Positions 35,801-47,532 of a DNA stretch of 64,000 bases are shown here, one piece after another (positions within the stretch are counted from its first letter, which is position 1; each line of letters opens with the position of its first letter). The notes under the pieces are model-generated. The model made no database searches, had not been told where the DNA came from, and saw only the letters and a program-made list of their open reading frames with translations. This DNA is from Polymyxa betae (taxonomy: Eukaryota; Endomyxa; Phytomyxea; Plasmodiophorida; Plasmodiophoridae): positions 62,001 to 126,000 of the forward strand of contig RBZT01000198.1 in the NCBI GenBank assembly GCA_003693705.1, given 5' to 3'. The position numbers and the translations under genes were made by a program.

Positions 35801-37540
35801 AGTTCCTGTCGGACTTGGAAATACAGAGCGTAAGCCTTGATTGTGACGAAACTCATCAATTTGCTTATACACAGGAGACATGCTTCGATCCACAAGACAG
35901 TGGCGAATGCATCCATTGCTATCGCCGTATATAAGGAACCGGTCGATTAAGCCCATGGTAGTAATATTATTATCTCCAGACTCAGGCAATGTTTGTGAGC
36001 CTTCATGAACTTCACTGTCCTCAACAGCAACAAGTTGAATCTGCCCGTTTACGGTCAGAATGGCACAGTGAGTTTCGTTCAGCGCGATCGACTTGATAGA
36101 ACCAATAGAATCAATCGTTCGAACCAGCTCTTTATCTTCCATACGATAAATCCAAACGCGATTGTTCATACCAGCAGCAATCTAAGCAGACGTGGTGTTA
36201 GGATTGAGCTTAAAGCGGTATTCCTAACCTACATATAAGTCTCCAACTGCCATAAATCCTGGTTCGATATCCAGTGACAGAGTCTTTTTATTTTTTTCGT
36301 CATCTTGAAGGTCTTTTACATAGGTGAGCTCTCGTAATGAGGACAAGAACACAGGAATCCCTTTATAGCATGCCCCCATTGGCGGAATAGAAATAAGAAA
36401 ACTTGAAACCATTCCTGCAGTAGTGGAGACCTAGAACCAATGGGCCCCAAAATAGTGTGAATTCAGAATCATTAAACATACTGTGAGTATTTGCCCATCA
36501 CTTGTCCAATCTAATGCTTTAGGTGCACCTTTCAGCTGATCCTTATCCACAGTCGCCAATTTCAATTCTCTCCAATCAGATAAATCAACAACTCGAACTC
36601 CATCATATGCACATGTGGCGAACATATTTCCTGTCAGGGTCACAGACATGGCACTCATTGGTTCGTCGTGTAGCTTTAGACAATGCAACTCTTCACCAAT
36701 CTCTTTCATATGCGTCGATATGACCACAACGAAACCATTTGAAAATGAACATAACAAGTATCCGTCTCCATACCAAGCATAATCAATAATCTCCCCATAC
36801 TTGGATTGGAAAGCCAGTTCAACCGGATTCAAGGTATCATCCAAATCGAACATGAATACTGTCTTTCTTTCCATATTCATGGACAAAGTCGAATCCCGAT
36901 CTTTTTTTCTCTCTTCATTTTTCTTGTCTGAGAACCGCATAGATATCGGCAGTGACCTGAGGGCGGTTTCGTGAAGAGTGACACCTTCTGTATCACTTAT
37001 CGTCACAACCTTATCGGTTGAGCACAACGCTAACTTGTTTTGTAGACTCCATGCACCACAAACAATCTTCTTGCTGTGCTTCCCGACAATTGGAACCTTC
37101 CTTTTAGTTTTTGAGTTGTACATGAGAAGATTTCCTTGATTTGTAGCAACTGCCAGTTGAGGACCAACTTTTGACCACAGCATCATGCAGGGATCTTTTA
37201 AGTTCGTATTAAGCTCGCTTTTGCTCTTTGATCGACGATTCCAAATAGTGATTTTGCTGTTTCCTTCCTGAAGGATCCCCAGCTGCTCCCCTTCATAATC
37301 CCAGGCAATCGATAGACATTGCCTGCACGAAATTAAATCCATTCAATTTGTAACCTCAATTGCCTACCCGCTTTCAGTAAGTTGAAACTGATCATATTCT
37401 TCTCCAGTTCTGTTCCATATCAAAACCCTTAGATTTACTCCACATGAAGCTAAGACGGTCCCAGCTGGATCCCAAGCAACAGCTACATTGCCAAACCCAT
37501 GAACGTCTTCACCTCGACTGAATAGCAGCCGAGCAGGCAT
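32877..37540 (-). CDS. IFT144: intraflagellar transport protein IFT144 / WDR19
   Basis: A large multi-exon gene of roughly 1,300-1,350 residues. The N-terminal half (37540 to about 35640) is WD40-like: [83 protein letters not shown]. The second half (35390-33690) is TPR-like: [20 protein letters not shown] and [15 protein letters not shown], then [15 protein letters not shown] and others. The C-terminus has paired zinc ligands (CPYCSN, CVYCKN, then [10 protein letters not shown] and CPMC). [11 protein letters not shown] before them is a strong WDR19 signature. IFT144 is an IFT-A subunit for retrograde transport and membrane-protein entry into cilia. Its presence requires a flagellated stage. 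The start is the first ATG leading into the first repeat. Confidence 0.93.
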
Positions 37541-37920
37541 CGCTAGCCCACATACAACAGCAGAGTATATTCAGGATTCAATTCTATGACTACATGCCCT
37601 ACATATACTGTCATCAGCGCCCTCCATTTCAATGAGATATTACTGTGCATAGTGACAATTAACAAGAGCATCAAAGATGGAAACCAAGCAGAGAGGAAAA
37701 GTGAAGAGTTAGAAGAGATCGATAACAATAACTTAGGAAGTGGTGAGTATTAGGATGGAATCGATTGTTTAAGTAAGCACATATACATAGTGGGTCCCTC
37801 TGTGATTTATACAAGATGAAATGTGTTTATGTGACACGCAGCCCTGTTATCGTCGTGGCCATGATGACCTTTACTAGATTTTATGAACTCGATCCATATA
37901 GGCACAACCTTTGAACATAT
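37541..37920. other. divergent region WDR19/MOB, no gene seen
   Basis: About 380 bases. A 61-codon minus frame (37728-37543) runs into the WDR19 start and is likely 5' untranslated sequence. The 14-mer TATACATAGTGGGT at 37782-37795 recurs upstream of the GH131 gene. Confidence 0.4.
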
Positions 37921-39520
37921 ATGGGAGCATGCAATAGTGCTCAGACGTTAGCCAATAATCCTTCTGCTGCGCTCAGCTCTGTTCCGCAGGACTTCCTACG
38001 ACCCAGTCTGAACAGAAAGTCTTATACTGTACGTTCACCAGCTAATTACCCTGAGCGCACAAGATTCTCCTGCTCTTCAAGCAATGTATCGAGAAGTGAT
38101 GCGAATGAATTTGGGAGAAAGAGACAGAATAGCATCACCGTCGCCGCCAGAGCAGACATCCGACGGACTCCTATTTCAACGCTCGTCACTTCTCAGTCCC
38201 ATACAGATGGCAATTCTCTGTGCCTTTCAGAAAAGATTTCATCGATTACGTCTCAATCAGAAGCTATCAATTCAATTTCTATTTGCACGGAACCCTCACC
38301 TACATGCTCTGATGTGATCTCGTCCAGCGAAATCACCGTTCAGCTCGTCTCACGCGAAACTGAAACACCTGGCGTAGCATTGATAGCAAGAGGTTCCGGT
38401 GCTGTTCAACCAACGGCAAGGGAGCGTCTCTTTGGAACCTTCGAGCACCGCAGCCCAGATTTCAAAGCATTCTGTAAGAACCTGTGAAGTCCTTAAACAA
38501 CCAAATCTCATATTCACAGATTCTAGACCAGATGCTTTTCGATATGAAAATTCTCCATTTTTTAGGACTGTTGCTAAACACTTTCACCCTAATATGGAGT
38601 CAGGCACTCTTGAAGGGACGATATATAAAAAGAGGGAATTCGTTCTGCAATCGAGTGATGTCCAAGTACCAGAAGGTTTGTTACTAACAAACCAGCACAA
38701 TTACTGAATAAAGGTCTGTTCAGGTGACTGTGAAAACCAATGGCTTGGTAAACATGGTAAGCAATGACCTTAAATTGCATCCAGCAACTGACACTTCGTC
38801 CTAATTAAGTTGTGCATTTCTACAATTCGATTTCTATATTCTATCATCGAATAAGTCGCCTCTGTACAACCGAAACATGTCCTAAGATGCATGCAGGATC
38901 GCAAGTTGAGTTTCGCTGGCAAAATGAGAAAGGACAAATCAGAACGGTGATTTCGATTTCTAATTTACAGATCAAGCCTGAATTCGATCTAGGTTTCTGC
39001 TCCAAAATACGTTAAACTGTTGTTTACTTGGATAGACAAACAAATATCAGATTCAAATATATTCCCGTTCCCTGAATCGAGAGGTAGTCAAAATAAGGAA
39101 CATACATCATCTCCTTCCGAAAATGAAGAACGGCCAGTATCGTCTGCTATCAATCAAATCGTGTTTCCAGATGAATTCCGAACTATAACAGCAAACATCT
39201 TAAGGGTAATGTCATAACGGTTGAAATATTTTATCCCAGCTGACGACCCTATAAGAAACTATGGCGAGTAATTGCTCATTTATATTATGGCCATTTCAAA
39301 AGAATCAGACTAATTGGGCTTGAAGATGAGGTCACTCACTATATTGATGTCCTCAGTCTCAATGAATTGATTTATGACACAGTTAAATTTCAGATTCTAT
39401 CATTTGGCATTCTTTGCTTTAGAGTTTGATTTGCTGCCAACAACAGAACTTCGTCCGCTAAGATCTCTAATCGTCATGCGCTTACCAGAACACTTAACGT
39501 CTGGTATTCCATGGTGAATG
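37921..39520 (+). CDS. MOB kinase-activator family protein with lipid-anchor-like N-terminus
   Basis: Seven or more exons. The first encodes about 180 Ser/Thr-rich residues beginning MGACNSAQ, with Gly2 (N-myristoylation site type) and Cys4 (palmitoylation type). The rest is a MOB domain: VHFYNSISIFYHRISRLCTT, CTTETCPKMHAG (zinc Cys pair), VEFRWQ, LFTWIDKQISDSNIFP, VFPDEFRTITANILR, LWRVIAHLYYGHF (zinc His pair) and LNFRFYHLAFFALEFDLLPTT-type. MOB proteins bind and activate NDR/LATS or MST-type kinases in mitotic exit, polarity and Hippo-like pathways. An insertion of about 35 residues lies between FPFPES and VFPDEF. The membrane anchor is inference from the first residues. Total length is about 430 residues, against about 210 for MOB1. 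Confidence 0.82.
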
Positions 39521-39887
39521 GAATTATTATGCAGCGCATCGTTAACCGTATATGCGATTCAAATCCATCTCGATCTTGGAGAGGAATACTAACGTAGTCA
39601 CACTACAGCTACAGATTAAAACTCGCAGTAAGGCAGTTGCGCTCACAAATTCAGTCACCTTGAAAGGAATAAAAAAAACCGAACATTCTCTTTCTTCAAA
39701 TTACTCCAAACCTTGTAGAGTGTACTATGGAAGCTGATAATACAACGATGCAAGTGCCAAAAATTTTGCAGCGATCGGTTCCTAAAACTCAATTTGCAAT
39801 CAACGTTTGACAATCATTTGGGACTTCTAGATAATCAGAGTGTCGTTATGTAAAGTTTATTGTACTAATAGCTATAGCTGCACGCGT
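39521..39887. other. convergent gap MOB/USP, no gene seen
   Basis: About 365 bases between two stops. The + frame 39552-39737 is basic (IKTRSKAVALTNSVTLKG) and could be an alternative MOB tail exon, but no splice site joins it in frame. I treat it as 3' flanking sequence. Confidence 0.3.
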
Positions 39888-41739
39888 TTAATATCGCTCG
39901 TAGACTAACAGGTATGCTTGCTGTGTCAAGACTGATTTGCTGGATGTAGGAGAACAATGTGAGTCACTAAAGTATAACCATTCAGGATGATCTTCAGTAT
40001 TTCGTCTATACGAAATGTAATGACCCCCTGCAAGACCTCCTTGGTGTACAACACAAGCAGATAACGAATATTTCAAGTCGCCATCTTCCGGAAATCTCAT
40101 AAACTCGTTTAAGCAAAGATCCAGCGGAAACTAAAAACTCAGTTTAGACATATCAACCGGGAATTAACAAGATATCAGCATACATGAATACGTTTGTTTT
40201 GTTTGCTAAAGCGACGCCCTTCAGACTGAAAACGTTTTAGGTGTAAAACAAGTACCTGAGGAGCTTTTTTGATAGAATATTTCTTACTGCAGCTGCTATG
40301 TTGACCGCATCGACTGCAATCATAAGCATCAGGGCCTTCAAGAACTTCAGCTGTGAAGAATGCCTTAAGACAATCTAATATCGAACATTCTCCAGCTAGT
40401 GATCCCACGGCATTTCTGAACAGGGTCTGGAGATACTGTTTCTCTTCAACTTCAGAGCAGGCCGGTATTATTGTCACCATCACACAACCATCCTCGTCTA
40501 CATCGAGACTAATATGGATTGGTTTTGGACTAACAGCTCGTGAGTATTTAGCTGGCCTTTTCTTTCGGACCTGAAAATGAGGATCGATGGGAAGTGAAAG
40601 ATCATAATAAGGCTCAACAATTTCTGAAATTTGATGACACCTCAAGCAGGTAATCTGAGAGTGAAGAAGCCCTCCAAATATATCGTCAACTAATGATATA
40701 ACTGGTTGCGACTGTGATTGCATTAGATTGCAGAATTGAGATGATCCATTATAGAGATCTTTAACCGATTGCTCAAATGCAAGTCGCTGATAGTCTGCCA
40801 GCAATTCCATGAACGGTTTGAATGGATAATCAATAAGCAGAGAAGATAGGTCGAATGGCATATCTTCAAGAGCCTGGACTTCCAGATCTGGAACAGAATT
40901 CAATAAAAATGTTCTGATGACATTTTCAGGCCAAGCCTTCCAGCAATTGTTCGAAATTTGTTGACGCTCATCAATATACTCTTCGTATAGAGAAGACAAC
41001 AGACATCTTAAGAGCTCGTGCGAATCCTGTTGTTGTTTGCCTTGAAATCTCTTGTGCTTCTTTGCGATGGCTTTCAGAAACTGGCCAGGATGAACAGCAG
41101 AGAGTTCAGACTTGGACATGAGATTCTCAGCAAGAATGCGAAATTCTCGATGCGTCTGATGGTGAGCTAAAAAATTTGGAGAACCAAAACGCTCCTGCAG
41201 CGGCCTATAATCAAGCTGAGAAGATTTGAACCAGATCGCAAGCTTAAGATCGTTTACCTTAATGTAGATATAGCTTGCATTAATGCTGCAAGATAGCATG
41301 TGTTACCAATATTCTGTATTCCACGTCCATAAAGATTATGAGTCGGTTGTCTTACTGCAACTTTGCCATTAGTGTGGCTATCAGAAGAATGTTCATTAAC
41401 CACATTAGGAGCCGACCGACATGATAAATTCTTCAGCTTTCTCTTGAGGTCTGCTTTAAAGGAGCATTTATCAAAAGATATCTCTAAAGAGCAAACATGA
41501 CAAATGAAAATCTTGAGGTTTACAGAAAAAGAGAGGACGTGGTTATTGGTGGAGGAGTGAGATCCAGCATGATCTTGATGAGAAGGGCCACAACGAGCAT
41601 GAAAGCAGGACAAACAAATTATCAAGTCCTTTTGGGGTTCCTTACAATCTACACAAAGTTTGAGACATTTTTTGGGAATACCGGTAGCTCCTTGCTGCAT
41701 GAATTGAACCAGATGATGACACTGCTTCCCTGCACCCAT
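39888..41739 (-). CDS. ubiquitin-specific protease with UBP zinc finger (USP16/45-like)
   Basis: Three or four exons. Residues about 27-110 form a UBP-type zinc finger (LKLCVDCKEPQKDL, ICLSCFHARCGPSHQDH, FICHVC), which binds free ubiquitin C-termini. The catalytic Cys box GIQNIGNTCYLAALMQAIS is split by an intron from the rest. QQQDSHELLRCLL follows, then the CLRCHQIS and DCSRCGQHSSCSKKYS zinc knuckle, LVLHLKRF, and the His box GGLAGGHYISYRR with Asp/Asn partner WLYFSDSHC. Together these make a complete active USP of about 560 residues. USP16/45 family members deubiquitinate histone H2A or repair factors; the target here is unknown. The start is 95 bp from an inverted-repeat element. Confidence 0.9.
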
Positions 41740-41834
41740 TAATGTTGAACATTGAAATCCTTTGACCGATCCGCATTTTTACCTGGTGTGATGAATTGAT
41801 GATGTATTGTTGTAGTGTAACATTGCTATAAATA

Positions 41835-42686
41835 CAGGCCTCGTTAAACCTGGCAAATGCCAGAATTACCAAAAATAGCTTATTTTTGGCACCAGATCTG
41901 GCTCTAATTTTGGAATTTTTGGAATTGCTAGAAAATCAGCCAGAAAGCGTGGTTTATTAAATTTTATATCATCAATTTCATGATTGTTTCATACTGTTTT
42001 GATTGCATCACTCTTTCAAGTGAAAAGATCAGCAATTGACTGGCGGTACTCGTTTTCCACCCTAGAGTGGAGAAGTCCTACTCGACAGTGGAAGTATTTG
42101 GAGACAGAGTTGCCAAGGCTCCTGCAAATGATTGCAGTGTGGGGAATCAGGTCTTTGACCAGAAGCCATGATTGCCGGAATGAAGCCGTGGTATTGTGTA
42201 ATAATTATCCCAAACTCACGACCACGCAGACGGCAAAGCTTATGGGGGGAAACGGTGGGATTGCAGTGGTCGATTGGGTTGTTTTTGAATCTCTCAAAGC
42301 ATAAAATTTTGCAACTCCGTCAACAAACCCCACCAAAAGCTGTCCCTGCCACATTTGCTGATCCCATTTGGCCATTTTCTTTTTTATTATTGCGGAAATA
42401 AACAATCCTTGGTCTTTAAGAAATCATGAAACATCATCATGGAAGACAGAAAAAGACCCAGAATGCTCATGCTGTTCACGACCAGCGATTTCCTCAGGCG
42501 AAAGCGGCCCAAAAACTTCACTATAGGCTGAACGACGAGTATCAATCGTTGAAGCTTTGCTTTCTGTTCAAAACCGCTATCATTTTTACTGCTTAATTTT
42601 GGCATATTTTTTTCCTTAATTTTGGTAAATTTGGCATCTATTAATAGTTTGCCAAATTAATAGTTTGCCAAATTTAACGAGGCCTG
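41835..42686. mobile_element. inverted-repeat DNA transposon, probable hAT, non-autonomous
   Basis: An 852-bp stretch whose ends are imperfect inverted repeats: CAGGCCTCGTTAAACCTGGC at 41835-41854 and, reading inward from 42686, CAGGCCTCGTTAAATTTGGC (18 of 20 bases agree). The CAGG start and the flanks CTATAAATA on the left and CTATAATA on the right (an 8-bp duplication with one extra A) fit hAT elements. The right end has the subterminal repeat TAGTTTGCCAAATTAA-type twice. Open frames inside (42168-42401 + and 42605-42387 -) show no hAT catalytic or BED-finger motif that I can defend, so it looks non-autonomous. It lies directly upstream of the USP gene. Confidence 0.72.
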
Positions 42687-43209
42687 CTATAATACATCCC
42701 TCTTTGAATACATCTCATATACAGTATAGTGTGTGTATTCATTCATGTGCTGATAGTGTATTCAACTATAGGTTATCTTCTAATATTCATATCATCATAC
42801 TATTACCGACTATGTATAGACTCGGGCTATTTAGACATCAGACAACTCTGTTACCTTCGTCTATCCTAACTGAATTACTAGTTAACTGTCCCAATATTTG
42901 CGATAAACACATCAAACATTAAAATGCTTTAATTTGTTGAACATTGGATGTCAAGAATCTGATGTGCAATGCAAAGTTTTCAAATAAATTCTTCTAACCA
43001 TCTGACTAGCCACAGTTTTTTACGTTTGTTAGGAGAAGCTTGTTTTCAGCATCAGGTCGATACTCGTATTTCAGATTATATTGCTTAAAGTAGTGATCTG
43101 ATGGCGAGATAGACTGTAGAAATCTTTTCTGCAGTACAATTCAAGTAATATGTTCTCTTGAATAGATTTTGCGCTGAATTTTGGGACTTCTCAGTATAGA
43201 TTATTATCA
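42687..43209. other. gap upstream of ITC1, possible small exons
   Basis: About 520 bases. On + at 42812 MYRLGLFRHQTTLLPSSILTE opens a short frame like a mitochondrial presequence. At about 43012-43091 a stop-terminated stretch reads FLRLLGEACFQHQVDTRISD. I could not link them with a normal-length intron, so no gene is called. The rest is AT-rich promoter sequence. Confidence 0.25.
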
Positions 43210-45673
43210 ATGGCGAGTGGGATGATGACATTATCAGAGTCAACCCATCTCATATCTAATACTGATCATGTATCTATTGCATCTGAACTACAACCTGAAC
43301 AAGATCCACAACTACCAATACAGTCTCAACCAGATCAACATATCCATCCAGCTCAGATTGGAGATCATGACCGTATCTGGGTAATTCGTACAACAGGCGA
43401 AATGTTTCGAACCTACAGTGAATATATCAATCGTATAGCAGATCTGCGACGTCCTGTTTATGAATGTCCATTATCAGGACGTACTGGTCTGAGATATGAA
43501 GAGACGTTATCAGGCAGCCGATTGGTTGAGGAGCGTCTTAGCAGTTTCCCATCTGAGCTCACGAAACAGTTTTTAGATCATGTTCATCATCGCACATCTA
43601 AACTGAATGATCTCATCAATTCTGTCTATAAGATTCTTGATGGTACTGTTTCGAAACAGCTCATCAAGTTGAAGATTAAACAGACCACACAACGAGCACC
43701 ACATTCAAAAGCACCTTGGGTTGTACATGCTGATTTACTTAAAGAATTTGGTATTGACGATAAACCACTCTCTGAAGAAGCTCAGGTTTATAGGTTTGAC
43801 ATCCAATTGTTGCGGTTTCTTTCTGATATTGTTCGGTGTCATAGGATATATTGGACGCTTGGAAATCTGGCAAACCACTACGTCGGCGTGGTGGTGCTGG
43901 ACCACCACCTACTGTCAGCGATGACGTCGCTGTTAATGAAAAAACTCTACTTGAAGATACTGAGATTGCTGATTTTGATAAATTCCATCCTCCTGAAATC
44001 TGTCATGCACCTGAATGGGTCTTAAACTCAAATCTTGGTATCAATTTTATCTCTATTTCTTGGTTGTTTCAAGCTGATGCTGTTGTAGATTCGTTTCGAG
44101 ATATCTATATGGGATGGAATTTCATTCATCGATTCCATCGCGATGTGGCTGTTTCCAGGTTCTCATTTCAGGAATGGCTCGAGGCTGTTCATCATCCTGA
44201 TTCATCGAAAATTTACTTTGAAGTAAGCTGCTATGGTTTTTTTTATTTGAATAATTTCTAATGTAATGTCAGGTTGTAGACTCCTTGATTCATCTATTGC
44301 GATTTGGGAAACCTGCAACAGGTCCAAGTTCATCAATCGAAATTGAACAGGTTTTACTCAATTTCTATAACAAAGCTATCTGTTTTAAACCTCTCATTCA
44401 GATAATCAAGATTCTGTTACCTGCTCACGAAGCAATGGAAGAACTGATTGGAACTGGTCTTAAATTCATGAACGAAATCTCAGTTCTGGAATCCGTTGAA
44501 CAGCTATTTTCAGCTCCAGCAAAAGTTAGGTGAGTTCATATTTCATGCCTCAAATCTCAACTTTTAGCTGATTGCGTTTAGAGCGTTTATTGTTCGGCAA
44601 TTGTGTGATCAGGCACTAAGCTCTGAGCACATTCGTGCCGTTATCGACAATGATGTTGTTGTTCGACAAGAGCTAAAGCAATCCCAGAAAAGTCAGCTGA
44701 ATGACGAAAGGAAAGATTTGAAGAAACAGAAAGCTCTGATTAAGCAGGTTCGCTAATACTATACAAGTTACGACAGAGTTTCTGATATTCGATTCAGGAA
44801 AAGCAGAATTTGGCTCAAAGTAAATCTACTAATCTGGTAGAACAAGTTCGGCAAAGCATGGCTTCTGAAATTGGTGCTGATGTGAGCTGTTTGGAATCTT
44901 GTTATGCCATTTCTAATTTTTGGGATCGTAGGGTAATCCTAAATCACGTCAGAAGATCATCGCTGAACAAAAACAATTAAAAGCAGCCGAAGCCGAGCAA
45001 CGTGCTGCTGAACTAGAGCAGCAGAAGGTCATATTTCTGTTATACCTTTTTTTACTTCTCACCTCAGTTTAGGCAGAATCTCGGATCAAAATGCTAGAAC
45101 AAAAATATGATGCTGCAGTGAAGGTCGCACGATTTAATTCTAGAGTTGCAACGTTGTAATTCCATATAGGACGCCGGAAGAAGCAACCAATGCTTATCTT
45201 TGATCAAAATGCTGAAACTGCAAGTTCGTGGTTCGCCTTTGGGGTTGGATCGTTTCCATAATGAGTATTACTGGAGCCCAGAATCGCAGGTATTGGTTAT
45301 TTTGTTGATTAAACCCAAGAGTCTTGATATCTGTGGTTAGGGATTGATGGTTGTTGTACGTCCATCAGGAGTTTGGGGTTGGTATGATTCTCCTGAACAG
45401 ATTAACTCTCTTTGCGAGTTCTTGTCTGACAAGGGTATTCGGGAATCGGCATTTCTGGAAAAGCTCAGAATTCTTCAGCAATATATTGTCGACGAACTGC
45501 AAGCGGAAGTGTCTTCTGACAAGGTTTGCTGTTCTATATCTGATTTGCAAAACGCCACTGAGTTAGGCTAGAACCTGGGTCCTGAAGGCAGCAAGCCCGT
45601 CAAACGAAAAACAAGAGCAAATCGGGAGAATGAAGGAGCGTGGAGTAATAAGCTTAGGCGAATGTCTCAATAA
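43210..45673 (+). CDS. ITC1: ISWI complex subunit, ACF1/ITC1-type (WAC-DDT-WHIM)
   Basis: About nine exons. Residues 57-115 form a WAC domain: RIWVIRTTGEMFRTYSEYIN, VYECPLSGRTGLRYEE. A basic Gly/Pro stretch follows (KSGKPLRRRGGAGPPP), then a DDT domain (ADAVVDSFRDIYMGWNFIHRF-type, SFQEWLEAVHHP) and a coiled-coil Lys/Gln-rich region. Last is a WHIM/WSD block: GLDRFHNEYYWSPESQGLMV, WGWYDSPEQINSL. The C-terminus is Lys/Arg-rich. This is the domain order of yeast Itc1 and animal ACF1/BAZ1A without PHD and bromodomains, as in fungi. The partner is the ISWI ATPase, for nucleosome spacing and transcriptional repression. Total length is about 620 residues. The gene converges with the CHERP-like gene, about 120 bp apart. 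Confidence 0.9.
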
Positions 45674-45796
45674 TATCAATGAATAGTTATATGTTTCTAG
45701 ATGTCACAGTTTAGATATCCTTGAAAGCTCAACAGCAGACAGACAAATCCGAAATATATTAGGCATTCGAAAAATGGCCAGATTAATTGATCAGTA

Positions 45797-47411
45797 TCAT
45801 GTTGGTGATGGTGATCTACCACGAGACCAAGAACGCGATCTTGATGCTCTTCTATATGATCTCTCAACAGAAGGAGAACTTGAATCATAATATCGACTTG
45901 AGCGGGATCGATAATGTTCTCCAGAACGAGATCGCGATCGTGATGCTTTTTTTCTTGAACCACGCTCTCGTCTGCCTCTATCATGCATCATTTTTCTACC
46001 GCGACCTGGCTCTTGATTGTTAGTTAAGGCATCCAGGTCATCATAGAAATCGTCTAAAAGGTCAGCTTCCGTGCCGTAATCTCGATCGTTGCCAAGATGG
46101 GTCCTGCGTGCTAAAGCCGAAAATGCCAACTGATTAAGCGTTGTATAAGGAGGAGCTTTTTTACATGCTTCAATAACTTCACTTGGTAGAACTGAACAAG
46201 AGTTAAAAGTATGCCAAAGACGAGCGAGGAAGTCGACCGATGAACGTGCTGGCAAGAATAACATTCGGTGGCAAATGAGGCAGCTCAGGACGAAATTCTG
46301 GAGGATCGAAATTGTCGCGACCTCGTTTTGGTGTGGCAATCTCCATAATCATCTGTACACGTAGTACATCACATGTAGCTGGAGGTATTATAGACCTCTG
46401 TCTCCATAAATCGACAACAGATTCAACCTAAGCGAGAACTCATGTGATTTCGCATACAGTAACAATACGATTTAATTAACCTGTTGCTGGTTTGATGGAG
46501 AGTTCATAGCATAGACCCGTTGCAACATTGGTCCTAGATGGCCACAGCATTCTAGAATAACGGGATGCGGCGTCGCCAACGCTCCTTGGTCATGTTTGGC
46601 GCGGTGCAATATCTCGCTGATTAGATATAAAAGTGCCAATTTGGAGTGGAACTCTAAAGAGCATAAAGCTATATCCATTGAATTTGCAACGAGCGGGTAC
46701 CTTGCGGCTCAAATCCAAAAGACATCATTTTGGATTTAATGGAGAGAATACAATCACGACAGTTCTCTTTGGACAGCTGGCATCTGAACAGCCAATCACA
46801 AGCCATTTTAACCGATTGTTTGGACACATCAATTGACGCTACAATTGAATTCCACTCGTCAATAGAAAAATTGGCATTGTTCTGCTGTGTAGACGGAAGA
46901 TCGCTACCGCTCGAATTCCGAGTCTAATCGAATGGTAAACAACCGAGTTAATTACGATGAGAAACGTGCAAACTTGAGGAGTTGCTTGAAACGAAGAAGG
47001 ATGAATAACAGGAGCTGGATGATATGGAGCAGAGATAGGACCTGGTGCAATTCCTGCATGTTTACTGAATTGATTCTGTTGAACCGCCCAGCGATAATAT
47101 TGATAATCTGGAGAATTTCTATCAAACAGAAAACGAAATTCTGAATTAAATCGCTGTTCCTTCATAATCATCGACTCGAAATCAGGACCTTTCTCAAACG
47201 TCAAAAAAATGGCACAAAAATTTCAACAGAGCACGAAGCACCATTTCGAGCTGTATAAGCAGCAAGGCGGTCAATTGCTGCACGAATATCTGGATCTGGA
47301 GATGGACCGAAGGTTAGAACAAGCATAAGAGATCCTCAGTAAAATACTAGTTGGAGGTGGTGGCGGTAATGGCATAGCAGATCTTGGATATGGTAATTGA
47401 TTAGAGATCAT
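45797..47411 (-). CDS. CHERP-like splicing factor (SURP, CID, RS)
   Basis: About seven exons. The first reads MISNQLPYPRSAMPLPPPPT, then IRAAIDRLAAYTARNGPDFE, NSEFRFLFDRNSPDYQYYRW, a SURP module. After a Pro-rich linker comes a CID-type helical domain: LNSGSDLPSTQ, KMACDWLFRCQLSKENCRDC, LALLYLISEILHRAKH and LGPMLQRVYAM. The last 80 residues are an Arg/Ser-rich tail (SRSRSRSGEHYRSRSSRYYD). This order matches CHERP/SR140-type U2 snRNP-associated proteins. The G-patch of animal CHERP is not seen, and the protein is shorter (about 430 residues). It shares a 121-bp divergent promoter with NAR1. Confidence 0.8.
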
Positions 47412-47532
47412 GTTCTAATATGAGAATCAAACAAGAGAGCAGATGTTGAAAAGATATTTATAAAAGCCAGTAATGACACAGCGCGCACAACATTTCACAC
47501 AATTGCGCTGTCACGCAAATACTTTTTACCCA

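Noticed and set aside
42168..42605. Open frames inside the hAT-like element as a transposase
   Set aside because: I looked for a BED zinc finger and the hAT dimerisation motif and could not find a defensible match on either strand.
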